Part shown: positions 42,227-50,696 of the stretch, piece by piece | Numbering within the stretch: position 1 is the stretch's first letter | Layout of the letters: every line of letters begins with the position of its first letter | Assembly: GCA_029261855.1 (NCBI GenBank) | Contig: JAJDAN010000054.1 | Span: 99,233-163,232 of the forward strand | DNA: 64,000 bases | From: Deltaproteobacteria bacterium | Lineage (GTDB): Bacteria > Myxococcota_A > UBA9160 > UBA4427 | Reading direction: 5' to 3' | Position numbers and translations under genes: made by a program | Notes under the pieces: generated by a model | Seen by the model: only the letters and a program-made list of their open reading frames with translations | Told to the model about the DNA's origin: nothing | The model's database searches: none

Positions 42227-43420
42227 CTAGCGATGACTATCATCGAAAGCGTTCTCAGGCCAGCTGGGTGAGAGCCCGAGCACCGCGCTTGTAGAGCGCC
42301 CTTCGATCCATTCTAGGCATCCAGCCGCATTCAAGATCAATTGCGGCAGTTCCAGAATTGGGCCCGCCAACGGGCGTAGAGCGTCCACATGAAGTGCGAG
42401 CCTTAGTGGTGCTTTGGCCGCCAGGCGAGGGTAGAAGTGACGCGCTAGCAGAACCGCACTGACTCTCCGATAAACCGGCCCGTTCGGCCCAATGAACGCA
42501 CCATTCCGCGCATGTACGACTTGAGGAGGCTGCCCTCGGACCATCTCAAGCTGCTCCTCGCCGAAGAGTGCTTGTGGCAGATCTATCTCCTCCGTGTAGT
42601 GATTCAACGCGTTGACGGCGATTACCAGAGGAGCGTCGACAGCAGCATGATCTCGCCCCTTGCTCCTAATGGCATCTCGTATGGGCCGCCAGGTTTCCAC
42701 CCCAGCAGCGCGATACGAACGAAGGCCGATCGCGCGGCCTCCAGGCTCGCCCCTGTGCTTCATCTTGGCGACGGGCCTGACCCTGATCTGCCACCCCTCC
42801 CACTCGAAGAGCCACGAAGGAACATCCCCATCACTTTCTGATGTCTGCAGGCGCAAGACCTGATCGTAGTCGAGCTCGCGAATACGCTTTTCGATCCAGT
42901 CCCTGAACTTTCGAGCCGGAGGAGGAGTCCGCGGCGACCCTTTCACATGGAGATCGAGGAAGAAGTCCCGAGAATCGAGCTCGTTGAGCACGTCATAGAA
43001 GATGCTCGCACGGGCGTTGGCGGCGCGATCCTTCTCGCTCAGGCCCGTCGCTACCACAGCCTCGATGTAGAGCTTCCCGTCCACCGGATGGACAGCTGCG
43101 AAGTCAGGCTGAGCCTTCTGTCCGGGAACTGGAGGGTGAACCTCAACTTGATATCCCAGTTGCACTAGCAGCTCGTGCAGAAACAGCTCGAAGGTGGCGG
43201 CATCGAACGCGCGGTCGCCACCAGTGCGAATGCGTGCACGCAGTTCGTTTCGATGTGCGACCGGATACCGGGAGAACCACGCATCAAGCAGTGCCCTTAC
43301 CCGGGCGATGTCGTCCCTCGTCGAGCGGTCGTAGTAATCGAAGGTCCGCTCGGCTTCAGTCTTGGGCCCAGCGAAGTCTCGTTCGCGAGTTTCGAAGAGC
43401 CTTGAGTCGCCGCTCCACAC
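42227..43420 (-). CDS. Putative PD-(D/E)xK-like nuclease-fold protein
   Basis: 397 residues from GTG 43420, chosen for the GGAGGAGGGAC leader; an upstream GTG at 43483 is weaker. Residues 77-126 look like a restriction-endonuclease core: helix FELFLHELLVQLGY, then QPDFAAV (Pro-Asp at 105-106) and LYIEAVVATG (Glu120), although the usual lysine after the Glu is absent. The rest is not recognised. It shares an 80-bp divergent promoter region with a Ser/Thr kinase gene. Defence or DNA repair are the likely settings; this is inference. Confidence 0.6.
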   Translation of the reverse strand: MWSGDSRLFETRERDFAGPKTEAERTFDYYDRSTRDDIARVRALLDAWFSRYPVAHRNELRARIRTGGDRAFDAATFELFLHELLVQLGYQVEVHPPVPGQKAQPDFAAVHPVDGKLYIEAVVATGLSEKDRAANARASIFYDVLNELDSRDFFLDLHVKGSPRTPPPARKFRDWIEKRIRELDYDQVLRLQTSESDGDVPSWLFEWEGWQIRVRPVAKMKHRGEPGGRAIGLRSYRAAGVETWRPIRDAIRSKGRDHAAVDAPLVIAVNALNHYTEEIDLPQALFGEEQLEMVRGQPPQVVHARNGAFIGPNGPVYRRVSAVLLARHFYPRLAAKAPLRLALHVDALRPLAGPILELPQLILNAAGCLEWIEGRSTSAVLGLSPSWPENAFDDSHR

Positions 43421-43500
43421 GTCCCCTCCTCCACCGCACCCTTGGTCCCCAAGGGGCTCGGGGCTAGCCTGTTCCCCGGCCACGCAGAGGATATCCAGAA

Positions 43501-44976
43501 ATGAATCTGAGGTTCGATCAAGAGTGGGTCATCGGCGAACAAATCGGCGGGGGCGGCTTCGGCCGAGTCTATGCCGCTTCATCGCCGGGCTGCGCGGATG
43601 CAGTTGTCAAGCTGGTTCCGAAGTCACCGGGTGCCGAGCGTGAGCTCCTCTTCGCCGACTTGGCTAGCGCACGCAACGTGGTCCCCATCATCGACTCAGG
43701 CGAGACGGAGGATAGCTGGGTGTTGGTGATGCCGAGAGCCAAGGAGTCCCTCCGCGAGCACATTGACGAGCATGGCGGCGCCTTGGACGTGCCTGCATCG
43801 ATCGCCATACTTCGAGACGTAGCAGTCGCGCTGGCAGAGCTCGCTGGAGTCGTCGTACATCGCGATCTCAAGCCCGAAAATATTCTACTTCTTGGCGAGA
43901 GCTGGTGCCTCGCCGACTTCGGGATCTCGCGGTACGCCGATGCGACAACGGCGACAAACACAAGAAAGCATGCGCTTTCCGCACCCTATGCAGCCCCGGA
44001 GCGTTGGCGGGATGAGCGCGCCACCCCTGCCACCGACATCTACTCGCTCGGCGTCATCGGCTACGAGTTGATATCTGGCACCCGGCCCTTTGCTGGACCA
44101 GCGATCTCCGACTTTCGAGAGCAACATCTCCACGGCCGTCCTGCAGACCTCAACGCTGCCCCGGCCGGGCTAGAAGCCCTGATCGAAGAATGCCTGGACA
44201 AGACACCGGAGTCACGACCGAGCGCGGCCACCTTCCTGGCTCGAGTCGAGCGAGTCTCGAGACCGGCGACGTCCCCAGGCCTGGCGCGTCTGCAGGAGGC
44301 CAATCGTGCCGCGGTAGGCCGCCAGAGTGAGACTGCGCGCCGCAGATCGGAGGAGCGCACAGCAGCTGAGCGGCTGGCCGCACTCGCCGAGGCGGCGAGC
44401 ACGCGCTTTGCACGTATCGCGGAGGCTCTCTTGGAAGCGGTTTCGCTCTCTGCACCCGCGGCATCGGTCGCTCCTGACAAGAACGGAGGATGGAGAATCC
44501 GGCTGGGACAGTCCGAGCTGGAGCTCGATCCGCCCACTCCGACGTTGGCGAGTCCCTGGGGCTCCTGGGAGGTCCCCGCTTTCACTGTCGTCGCACATTC
44601 TGCCATCGGTGTGCGCATTCCGCCTGATCGTCACGAGTATGAAGGAAGAAGTCACTCGCTCTGGTACTGCGACGCACAGGATCCCAATCATTTCCAGTGG
44701 TTCGAAACGTCGTTCATGATTTCACCCATGATTCCCAAACAGGGGCGCCAAGACCCGTTCGCGCTGAATCCAGGCGAGTCGGCCGCAAAGGCTCTGTGGA
44801 CTGGCATGAGTGAATTTCAAGCCGCATGGCCGTTTGAGCCTTTGGTTATTGGCGATCTGGATACCTTCATCGATCGGTGGGCAACTTGGTTCGCTCAAGC
44901 AGCAGAGGGGCAACTTCGTCATCCGAGCTCGATGCCGGAGCGACAAGCGGAGGGTACCTGGCGGCGCAGCCGCTGA
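43501..44976 (+). CDS. Hanks-type Ser/Thr protein kinase with a distinct C-terminal domain
   Basis: 491 residues. Complete kinase: glycine loop IGGGGFGRV (14-22), Lys37, HRDLKPEN (120-127), DFG (139-141), APE (165-167). A charged coiled coil spans about 265-310 and an unrecognised domain of about 170 residues follows (SHSLWYCDAQDPNHFQW). No transmembrane helix, so cytoplasmic. A good ribosome-binding site (GAGG) precedes the ATG. The kinase sits in low-GC accessory DNA divergent from the nuclease-like gene. Confidence 0.85.
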   Translation: MNLRFDQEWVIGEQIGGGGFGRVYAASSPGCADAVVKLVPKSPGAERELLFADLASARNVVPIIDSGETEDSWVLVMPRAKESLREHIDEHGGALDVPASIAILRDVAVALAELAGVVVHRDLKPENILLLGESWCLADFGISRYADATTATNTRKHALSAPYAAPERWRDERATPATDIYSLGVIGYELISGTRPFAGPAISDFREQHLHGRPADLNAAPAGLEALIEECLDKTPESRPSAATFLARVERVSRPATSPGLARLQEANRAAVGRQSETARRRSEERTAAERLAALAEAASTRFARIAEALLEAVSLSAPAASVAPDKNGGWRIRLGQSELELDPPTPTLASPWGSWEVPAFTVVAHSAIGVRIPPDRHEYEGRSHSLWYCDAQDPNHFQWFETSFMISPMIPKQGRQDPFALNPGESAAKALWTGMSEFQAAWPFEPLVIGDLDTFIDRWATWFAQAAEGQLRHPSSMPERQAEGTWRRSR

Positions 44977-45238
44977 TTGCCGAGCAGCCTGCCAGCAGAA
45001 CGCTATGGAGAGCTTGAGCGTTGTGTGCGGGACCTCACGAAGGTAGGGAGAGGCCGAAGAACCAAACCTCAGACTCGAGGCGTCACAAGCGGCTCTCCGG
45101 TGCTATCACGTAGGCGAAATACTCCGCACTGCCTGTGGCATGCCGGGGACCCCTCGGTGAAGGAAGAGCTTCCTGAGCACAAACGAGCCCGGCGACACCC
45201 TCTGGGTAAGGCTAACGAAGTCTCCCCTGGCCCGAGCC

Positions 45239-45937
45239 TTGGCGATCGCCGCGCCCATAGTCATTTTCTTCGCAACTCCCTTGGCCGAGGGCCTACGCGC
45301 ACGGGCCTACAAGTTGATCGCCTCGGACCGAGTGGCGGCTCTTAACTGCAAGCTTGAGGCTGCCCAACTGACCGAGAGCGAGGCAGGCAAGACTTACCAG
45401 GACTTTGCATTCACCTTGCTGGACAAAGCCGCAGGCGATCTCACGATCACTGCTTTCGTCAAGGGAAAGGATGGAAGGCTGCTCTTCCCCCGGTTCGTAG
45501 TCAAGAACGACGGGGATGTCTCTCTCGAAACTCTCAGCGTTCGACAGATCCACTACGTCTGGGATCGCGGCACAGGGCTCCTCATCCTCGCGAGCCGAGG
45601 AACCGAGGTGTCAGCCCACAAGCCACCGGAAGATCGCTACAACCGACCGGGCATCGATTGGATCTTCGAGAACTCTCTTGAGCCGAGAGAGTACGCGCGC
45701 AAGCTTGTCGATGTCCCTGTCGCAGCTCTGAATCCGAGCAGACCACTCACTGACATCTACTTGTTCCGAATCGAGTACTTCCTCGAAGACTCAGATCAGA
45801 AGCTTGTCAAGGAGTGTGACTACTTCCTGAGCGGCCCCAAGCTACGAACGGCAGAGCAGTATGACCGAGAGGTCGAGCCCGTTCGGCCCCTGATTGTCGC
45901 GATTCAAGAGCGGGCGGCTGAGGACTTCGGCCATTGA
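45239..45937 (+). CDS. Hypothetical protein with N-terminal hydrophobic anchor
   Basis: 232 residues from TTG 45239; the frame remains open back to 45161, and a CTG at 45173 behind AAGGAAGAG could add 22 residues. A single hydrophobic segment (AIAAPIVIFFATPLAEGL) precedes a soluble domain with alternating strands (ITAFVKGKDGRLLFPRFVV). No family recognised. The 262 bases between it and the kinase gene hold nothing that I can identify. Confidence 0.5.
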   Translation: MAIAAPIVIFFATPLAEGLRARAYKLIASDRVAALNCKLEAAQLTESEAGKTYQDFAFTLLDKAAGDLTITAFVKGKDGRLLFPRFVVKNDGDVSLETLSVRQIHYVWDRGTGLLILASRGTEVSAHKPPEDRYNRPGIDWIFENSLEPREYARKLVDVPVAALNPSRPLTDIYLFRIEYFLEDSDQKLVKECDYFLSGPKLRTAEQYDREVEPVRPLIVAIQERAAEDFGH

Positions 45938-46162
45938 TACCGCCATCTGCTCCCCGAACTCCAGGCCCCACGAGGACCATCAGGCTTCGGACCGCACGCC
46001 GGCTCGCAACGGCACCTCCAAGCTTTGAGGCTCGGAGAGCGAGCCCCTCGGGTGGGGCCCAAGCAACGCTGCTTTGCCTTGAAGGGAGATCTTTTCATGC
46101 AACCAGAGGGAGGCTGATGGGGAAAGAGAGTCCTGACTGGCTACGGTCGAATCCCTCCTCCT

Positions 46163-47424
46163 CTACCTCGAGCCCGCGGCGACCGCATCCCCGATGGCTT
46201 GCGCGAGCTGCTCGACCCCGAGTTGGTTGAAGTGCCAGCAGCTGTCTTTGTAGACGGTTCGTGGCTCGTCTTCGAAGAGGTCGACGAGGCTCGCGAAGGC
46301 GACGCCGTGCTGGGTCAGCTCTTCGCCCGCTCGGATCAGCGCGGGATAGCTCTCGGGGACAGTGTCCGGATAGTCTTCCCGCACCTGTAGTTGCTGCTGG
46401 CTGCGTTCGGCTTCGGTGAACGGCTTCGAACCGGGCACCCACAGGTTCGGCTGGAGGAAGTGGAAGTACCTTGCGCCGGCGACGGTCGCGACGGCGTGCA
46501 TCTGCAGCGACGAGCGCTTCCAGATTTCGACCATGTTCTCGAGAAGCTCTGCATCGGGTCGGTCTGGCACGAACGGCCCCGTCACCTGAAAGCCGAGCTC
46601 GGCTTCATTCAGGCCCGCCCGAAAGGCGACGGCCTCGTCGACGATCTGTTGCGCGAGCCGCGCGTCGACCCGGTCGAGGACGCGCAGCAGGAAGGCACTG
46701 CGGGCCGCTAGACCGGTGCCCAGTCGCTCCCGCCACGCGGCCTGCTCGGCCAGCAGCGCGCGGGTCTCAGCCACGTACGCCTCCCGCCCCAGGTCGACGG
46801 CTCGTTGCTCGTAGAGTTCCCAGCCGCGCGGAGATGCGGGGTGGATCCCGAGCTTCGAATTACTGCGCGCGAGGCTGATCTCGTTGAAGCCGTCGAGGTT
46901 CACGACGACGTCGAACTCAGCGCCCAACGCTTGCGCGGCGCGGTGCGGGTCTCGACCGGAGCCCGGACCGGGTCGGTTATGTGGCCAACAAGGTGCTGCA
47001 CCCGGACCTCGGCTTCGTGCGGGGTCACGACGCCTCGATCAACCGCTTCGGCTTCTACGGTATCGATCCGCTCGAGCCGCGCGGGCCGGACGAGGTTCGC
47101 GTGGCTATCGCCGGCGGCTCCGTCGCGATGCAGGTCTACCACGACGGCAGCGACGTACTGGAAGAGAGCCTGGCGCCCGCGTTCCCGGGCAAGCGGGTCC
47201 AACTGGTCTCTCTCGGGCTCGGCGGCTACAAGCAGCCGCAGCAACTGATGGCCCTGGTCAAGAACGCGGTCCGGACCGCCGAAGGGGGCCAGTCTCTCGC
47301 GCATCGCCTCGGCCGGGAAGATGTCGTCGTGCGAGGCCCAGTAGAGGACGCGCGTGCCCACCTCGAGCAGGGCGAGAGCAAAGGCCAGGCCGATTCCCAG
47401 CAAGGCGAGCCGCCGAAGGATCAC
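46163..47424 (-). pseudogene. SGNH/GDSL-hydrolase gene broken by an internal inversion
   Basis: Three consecutive blocks make one protein, but the middle one faces the wrong way. Minus 47424-47275 gives the N-terminal membrane anchor (LRRLALLGIGLAFALALLEV). Plus 46963-47274 gives the middle (HPDLGFVRG, INRFGF, the serine block AIAGGSVA, LGLGGYKQPQQLMAL). Minus 46927-46163 gives the end (FDVVVNLDGFNEISL and the Asp-His block DSCWHFNQLG). The catalytic Ser and Asp/His are thus on opposite strands. The two minus blocks are in different frames, so flipping the middle alone does not restore the gene. Confidence 0.8.
46963..47274 (+). other. Inverted middle segment of the SGNH gene, bounded by short inverted repeats
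   Basis: CCGGACCG at 46963-46970 and its complement CGGTCCGG at 47267-47274 bound a 312-bp segment encoding the middle of the hydrolase on the plus strand. Both sides read Pro-Asp-Arg-Val at the first junction, consistent with recombination between these short repeats. Confidence 0.75.
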
Positions 47425-47457
47425 GCGAAAGACCCCGTCAAAGCGCCGCGGCAGAGC

Positions 47458-48234
47458 TCAATCTTCGCGACCGACGGGGCGCGGCGACAACCGCCGGAGC
47501 CCCCAACAGCCCAGGACGACCAGACCGCCGACCAGCCAGCCGGGATGCGGCAGGGCCGGCAACTGGGCGGGCGGCGCCAGCTCGGACAAGCGCAGATCTC
47601 CGCGACCGGTGAAGAAGTCGATGACCACGCACCCGGTCTCGCCGCAACCGTCCTGGTGCTCGAAGCCCACCATGTTGATGGTGCCCGTCCCGGGGTCGTA
47701 GACCGCGCCGGGAACGATTTCGCAGGTCGCGCCGCAGAACGCGGGAATGCTCGCGCACAGGTCGTCGACCTGCGCCTGGGAGACGCAGTGGAGAGGACCG
47801 AAACCCGCGCCATCGATCCAGCCGGCGGTGCGCGCCGTGTCGAGGGTCCACGACCAGGCGTAGCCGCCTTGCTGAAGCGTCAGGGTTCCGTTTGCTTCGG
47901 TCACGGCCCCGAAGCCGGTCCCGGTATCGATCTCGATCACGATGTCGCTGCTGACGAACTCGCCGCTGCCACCCGCCGCGATCGCCTCGAAGTCATCCCC
48001 TGCGATCGTCAGGGTGCCGAGGGTGCCGACTGCCGAGTACGTGGCGGGCACCGACTCGCCGAACTGTGCGGCGACGGTCGAGAGATCGGCCGAGGTTTCG
48101 AACTCGACGACGACCGTGCGCGCAGTGGGGTCGCCGAGGTCGAGGGGTTCGGCGTTCCCGCTCGCTGCGAGCCCGAGGGCCGCAAGAGCGAGAAGAGCTG
48201 CGAAGACTCGCGACCCGATCCGTGCAATGCGCAT
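47458..48234 (-). CDS. Exported protein with C-terminal sorting-like tail
   Basis: 258 residues from the ATG at 48234 (GGAGAG upstream). Signal peptide cleaves near ASGNA. The mature part is Thr/Gly-rich with beta-strand character and four cysteines around CASIPAFCGATCEIV. The C-terminus has a hydrophobic helix and arginines (HPGWLVGGLVVLGCWGLRRL) as in CTERM-sorted proteins. No enzyme motif recognised. The end of the gene lies 33 bp upstream of the broken SGNH gene. Confidence 0.72.
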   Translation of the reverse strand: MRIARIGSRVFAALLALAALGLAASGNAEPLDLGDPTARTVVVEFETSADLSTVAAQFGESVPATYSAVGTLGTLTIAGDDFEAIAAGGSGEFVSSDIVIEIDTGTGFGAVTEANGTLTLQQGGYAWSWTLDTARTAGWIDGAGFGPLHCVSQAQVDDLCASIPAFCGATCEIVPGAVYDPGTGTINMVGFEHQDGCGETGCVVIDFFTGRGDLRLSELAPPAQLPALPHPGWLVGGLVVLGCWGLRRLSPRPVGRED

Positions 48235-48301
48235 CTCGCCGATCTCTCCGCGCGGGGTCGTGCCACGGTAGCGCTGCTCGCGGCGCGGGCGCTGCAAGCG
48301 A

Positions 48302-48628
48302 TCAACCGTGCGCGGGCTTTGTCGACGACCGCCCGAGCCGCCGGATCCCGCAGACGAGTCCCAGGCAAAGGAGCAGCCGCGCCGCGGCCCCCAGCCCCGG
48401 GAGCTGCACGACGGGAACGGACAGCGGGTCGAGGGGATCGCTGACCGCGAGCACTTCCTCGCCATCCGAGAAGCCGTCTCCGTCGGTGTCGGGATCGAGC
48501 GGGTCGGTGCCGAGCGCATGTTCCTCGGATTCGCTCAGTCCGTCTCCGTCGCGATCGAAGCCCTCGCAGCTATCGCCGACAGCGGCGCAACCGCAGCAAT
48601 GAACGTCACCGTCGGCGCGGTGATCCAA
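48302..48628 (-). CDS. Short calcium-repeat protein, probably 5'-truncated
   Basis: 108 residues from a TTG overlapping the end of the upstream HAF gene. Two thrombospondin-3/EF-like repeats ([12 protein letters not shown] and [12 protein letters not shown]) are followed by a hydrophobic helix and arginines ([20 protein letters not shown]) of sorting-tail type. There is no signal peptide in this reading, so it is likely the remaining end of a larger exported protein. Confidence 0.5.
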   Translation of the reverse strand: MDHRADGDVHCCGCAAVGDSCEGFDRDGDGLSESEEHALGTDPLDPDTDGDGFSDGEEVLAVSDPLDPLSVPVVQLPGLGAAARLLLCLGLVCGIRRLGRSSTKPAHG

Positions 48629-49829
48629 TCCGGGCGCGCCGCGCGCCAGCCAGCATCGCCAAGCCCATCCCGAGCAGCAACGCAGTGTGCGGCTCGGGGA
48701 TCGTCGCGATCCAGACATCGACCGCAGCCGGGCCCGTGTTCCAAGGTGCCTTGCCATAGCCGACGATCGTCTTTCCATCAGCTGAGACCCCGGTCGCCCC
48801 GATCAGCTCCCATCCGGAGACTTCGAGTCCGAGCGATGACAATACTTGATGAAGCGCCCGCATTCCGTTCTCTGTGTCCCAGATGAACGCTTCGTCCTGC
48901 TGTCCCGTTCCTGCGGCTGTGCCGACGACTACTGCCCCGTCCCCCGAAACCGCGAGTGCGCGACTGTAGAAGCCCGCCTCCTCAACGAGCTGACCCAGAC
49001 CAAATATCCCTCCTTCCTGGGTCCATCGAACGGCCTCTTCAGCCTCGATTGCCCCGGACATGCTCGAGCCGACAACCACTATGCTGTTCGCCGAAACTGC
49101 CCGTGCCTCACTCTCAGGCGAGCGTGATCCAGGTGGTAGTTCGCCTAAGAAACGCATCGTTCCGTCTTGGGTCCAGCGGACAGCGCGTCGGCCTAGGTCG
49201 CTATTCGTGGTGGAGCCAACCGTCACTGCGCCATCCGCAGAGACTCCATGCGCCTCGCTGCCGCGCGTACAGTCTTCAGGTAGTTGCACAGGGCAAGGCG
49301 CCGTTCCCAAGCCCACCATGCCATCCGCGGCAGTCCACCGAAACGCCTCCCGCATGGACAAGGGCCGGTCCGGATGATTGGACGAGCCGATGCCAACGAC
49401 CGTCAAACCGTCCGCGGAGACGCCCCGCGCGTCGCTGTTGACTGCGCCGCCCGGCAGGTCGCCGAGACCGAGCATTCCCTCGCCCGCCCAGCGAAACGCT
49501 TCCTCGCCGACGGCTGGGTGGCCCTGGCCAACTACTACCGAGCCGTCTGCAGATACCCCCCAAGCCTTACTAGAAGAACTCCCACCGCCAAAATCGCCCA
49601 GCGCCACCAGCCCACTCTCGGCACCCCATCGAACGGCCAAGCCCGACCCAGCGTCTTGCCCGACGACGACGACCCCATCGGCTGAGATCGCTGGCGCGTC
49701 GCCCAGGCGGCCGATCCCAACGAATGTGGGTGACGGGGAAGCTCGACCTGCAGCAAGGGTCAGACCCAGGGCCACAACTATTCCGAGGCGACGGAGGGAG
49801 TTGCACGACACGCACACAGCGTCGCGCAT
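48606..49829 (-). CDS. HAF-repeat PEP-CTERM exported protein
   Basis: 407 residues. Signal peptide ([17 protein letters not shown]), then about seven HAF-type repeats with the pattern [13 protein letters not shown]...AFRWT...LGDLPGG. The C-terminus is a clear PEP-CTERM signal ([24 protein letters not shown]). Such proteins are thought to be exposed at the surface after exosortase processing. The shared repeats also occur in the 1168-residue protein upstream. Confidence 0.9.
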   Translation of the reverse strand: MRDAVCVSCNSLRRLGIVVALGLTLAAGRASPSPTFVGIGRLGDAPAISADGVVVVGQDAGSGLAVRWGAESGLVALGDFGGGSSSSKAWGVSADGSVVVGQGHPAVGEEAFRWAGEGMLGLGDLPGGAVNSDARGVSADGLTVVGIGSSNHPDRPLSMREAFRWTAADGMVGLGTAPCPVQLPEDCTRGSEAHGVSADGAVTVGSTTNSDLGRRAVRWTQDGTMRFLGELPPGSRSPESEARAVSANSIVVVGSSMSGAIEAEEAVRWTQEGGIFGLGQLVEEAGFYSRALAVSGDGAVVVGTAAGTGQQDEAFIWDTENGMRALHQVLSSLGLEVSGWELIGATGVSADGKTIVGYGKAPWNTGPAAVDVWIATIPEPHTALLLGMGLAMLAGARRARIGSPRRR

Positions 49830-49946
49830 TAGACGTGCTCCGGGCTTTCGCTATGTCTTCGTCACACTGCGGGCGCAGAGCGCCAACAGCCTCAGCGGTT
49901 TAGGCCGCCCCCGTGAATGACCCGGGCGCGGCGAGTTGGTTTGGGC

Positions 49947-50696
49947 CTAACCCGCACGGCTTCGCGATGGCCCGACCGCTATCCCCAACATTCCGAGCGC
50001 CATGAGCAGGCCCGTCCGGGGCTCTGGAAGGTAGGTGTACGTCACGGCGACCTCCAACCTGCCAACATTCGTCCAGCCGCCTTCGACGTACTCATAGTTC
50101 CAGCCCGACGCGACCCAAAAGCCGCCGTCGTACCAAACGGGGAACGTCTCTGTGCCAACGAATCGCTCTAGCTCGGTCAGAAGTACCCGCTCGTCGTCGT
50201 CGTATAGCGACCACTCGAGAAAGCAGAGACCGCCATAGGTCGCCGCGATGCAGTTCGTCCGATCGAGCTCTTCGCTGATAGCTTCGCCAACGATCTCGCC
50301 CTCGCTTCGATATCGAGAACCCAGAAACGTTCTGATGTAGACCCCAGCCGAGGTCGTCCCCAGCTCAAAGGATGGATCGCCTGGGTAGTCCAGGGGGCCG
50401 TACTCTGTCCGAAAGTCGGCGCTGATCGCAGTCTCGAACGTCACGCCCAGTAGCGTTCCGAGAGCTGGGTCGAATTGGTCGAACGGCAGACCGCCGCCGC
50501 CGGGCAGACCAAGGTTCCCGTTCCACCAATCGACCTCCTCTTGGCACTCGTAAGTCGTCGCGCTGGTCTGCCCACAATCTCTCGGAGAGTCCTCGATCTG
50601 CGGCGGCCCCAACACGACGACCTGGGTCAGGCTGGCTGCGGTCGCGACGACTGGCGCGACCAACGCGGCAACCAGGAGCACGACAGCGCGGATCAT
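49947..50696 (-). CDS. PEP-CTERM protein with choice-of-anchor-like domain
   Basis: 249 residues. Signal peptide (VVLLVAALVAPVVATAA), a beta-rich domain whose start FDPALGTLLGVTFE resembles the choice-of-anchor E domain, and a PEP-CTERM tail (LPEPRTGLLMALGMLGIAVGPSRSR). The ATG at 50696 shares a base with the stop of the preceding gene (TGATG), so the two are translated together. Confidence 0.85.
   Translation of the reverse strand: MIRAVVLLVAALVAPVVATAASLTQVVVLGPPQIEDSPRDCGQTSATTYECQEEVDWWNGNLGLPGGGGLPFDQFDPALGTLLGVTFETAISADFRTEYGPLDYPGDPSFELGTTSAGVYIRTFLGSRYRSEGEIVGEAISEELDRTNCIAATYGGLCFLEWSLYDDDERVLLTELERFVGTETFPVWYDGGFWVASGWNYEYVEGGWTNVGRLEVAVTYTYLPEPRTGLLMALGMLGIAVGPSRSRAG

Noticed and set aside
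46963..47274. Phase-variable invertible switch in the SGNH gene
   Set aside because: The outer coding blocks are in different frames, so inversion does not produce an intact gene, and no active invertase is nearby. Kept only as a broken gene with an inversion.
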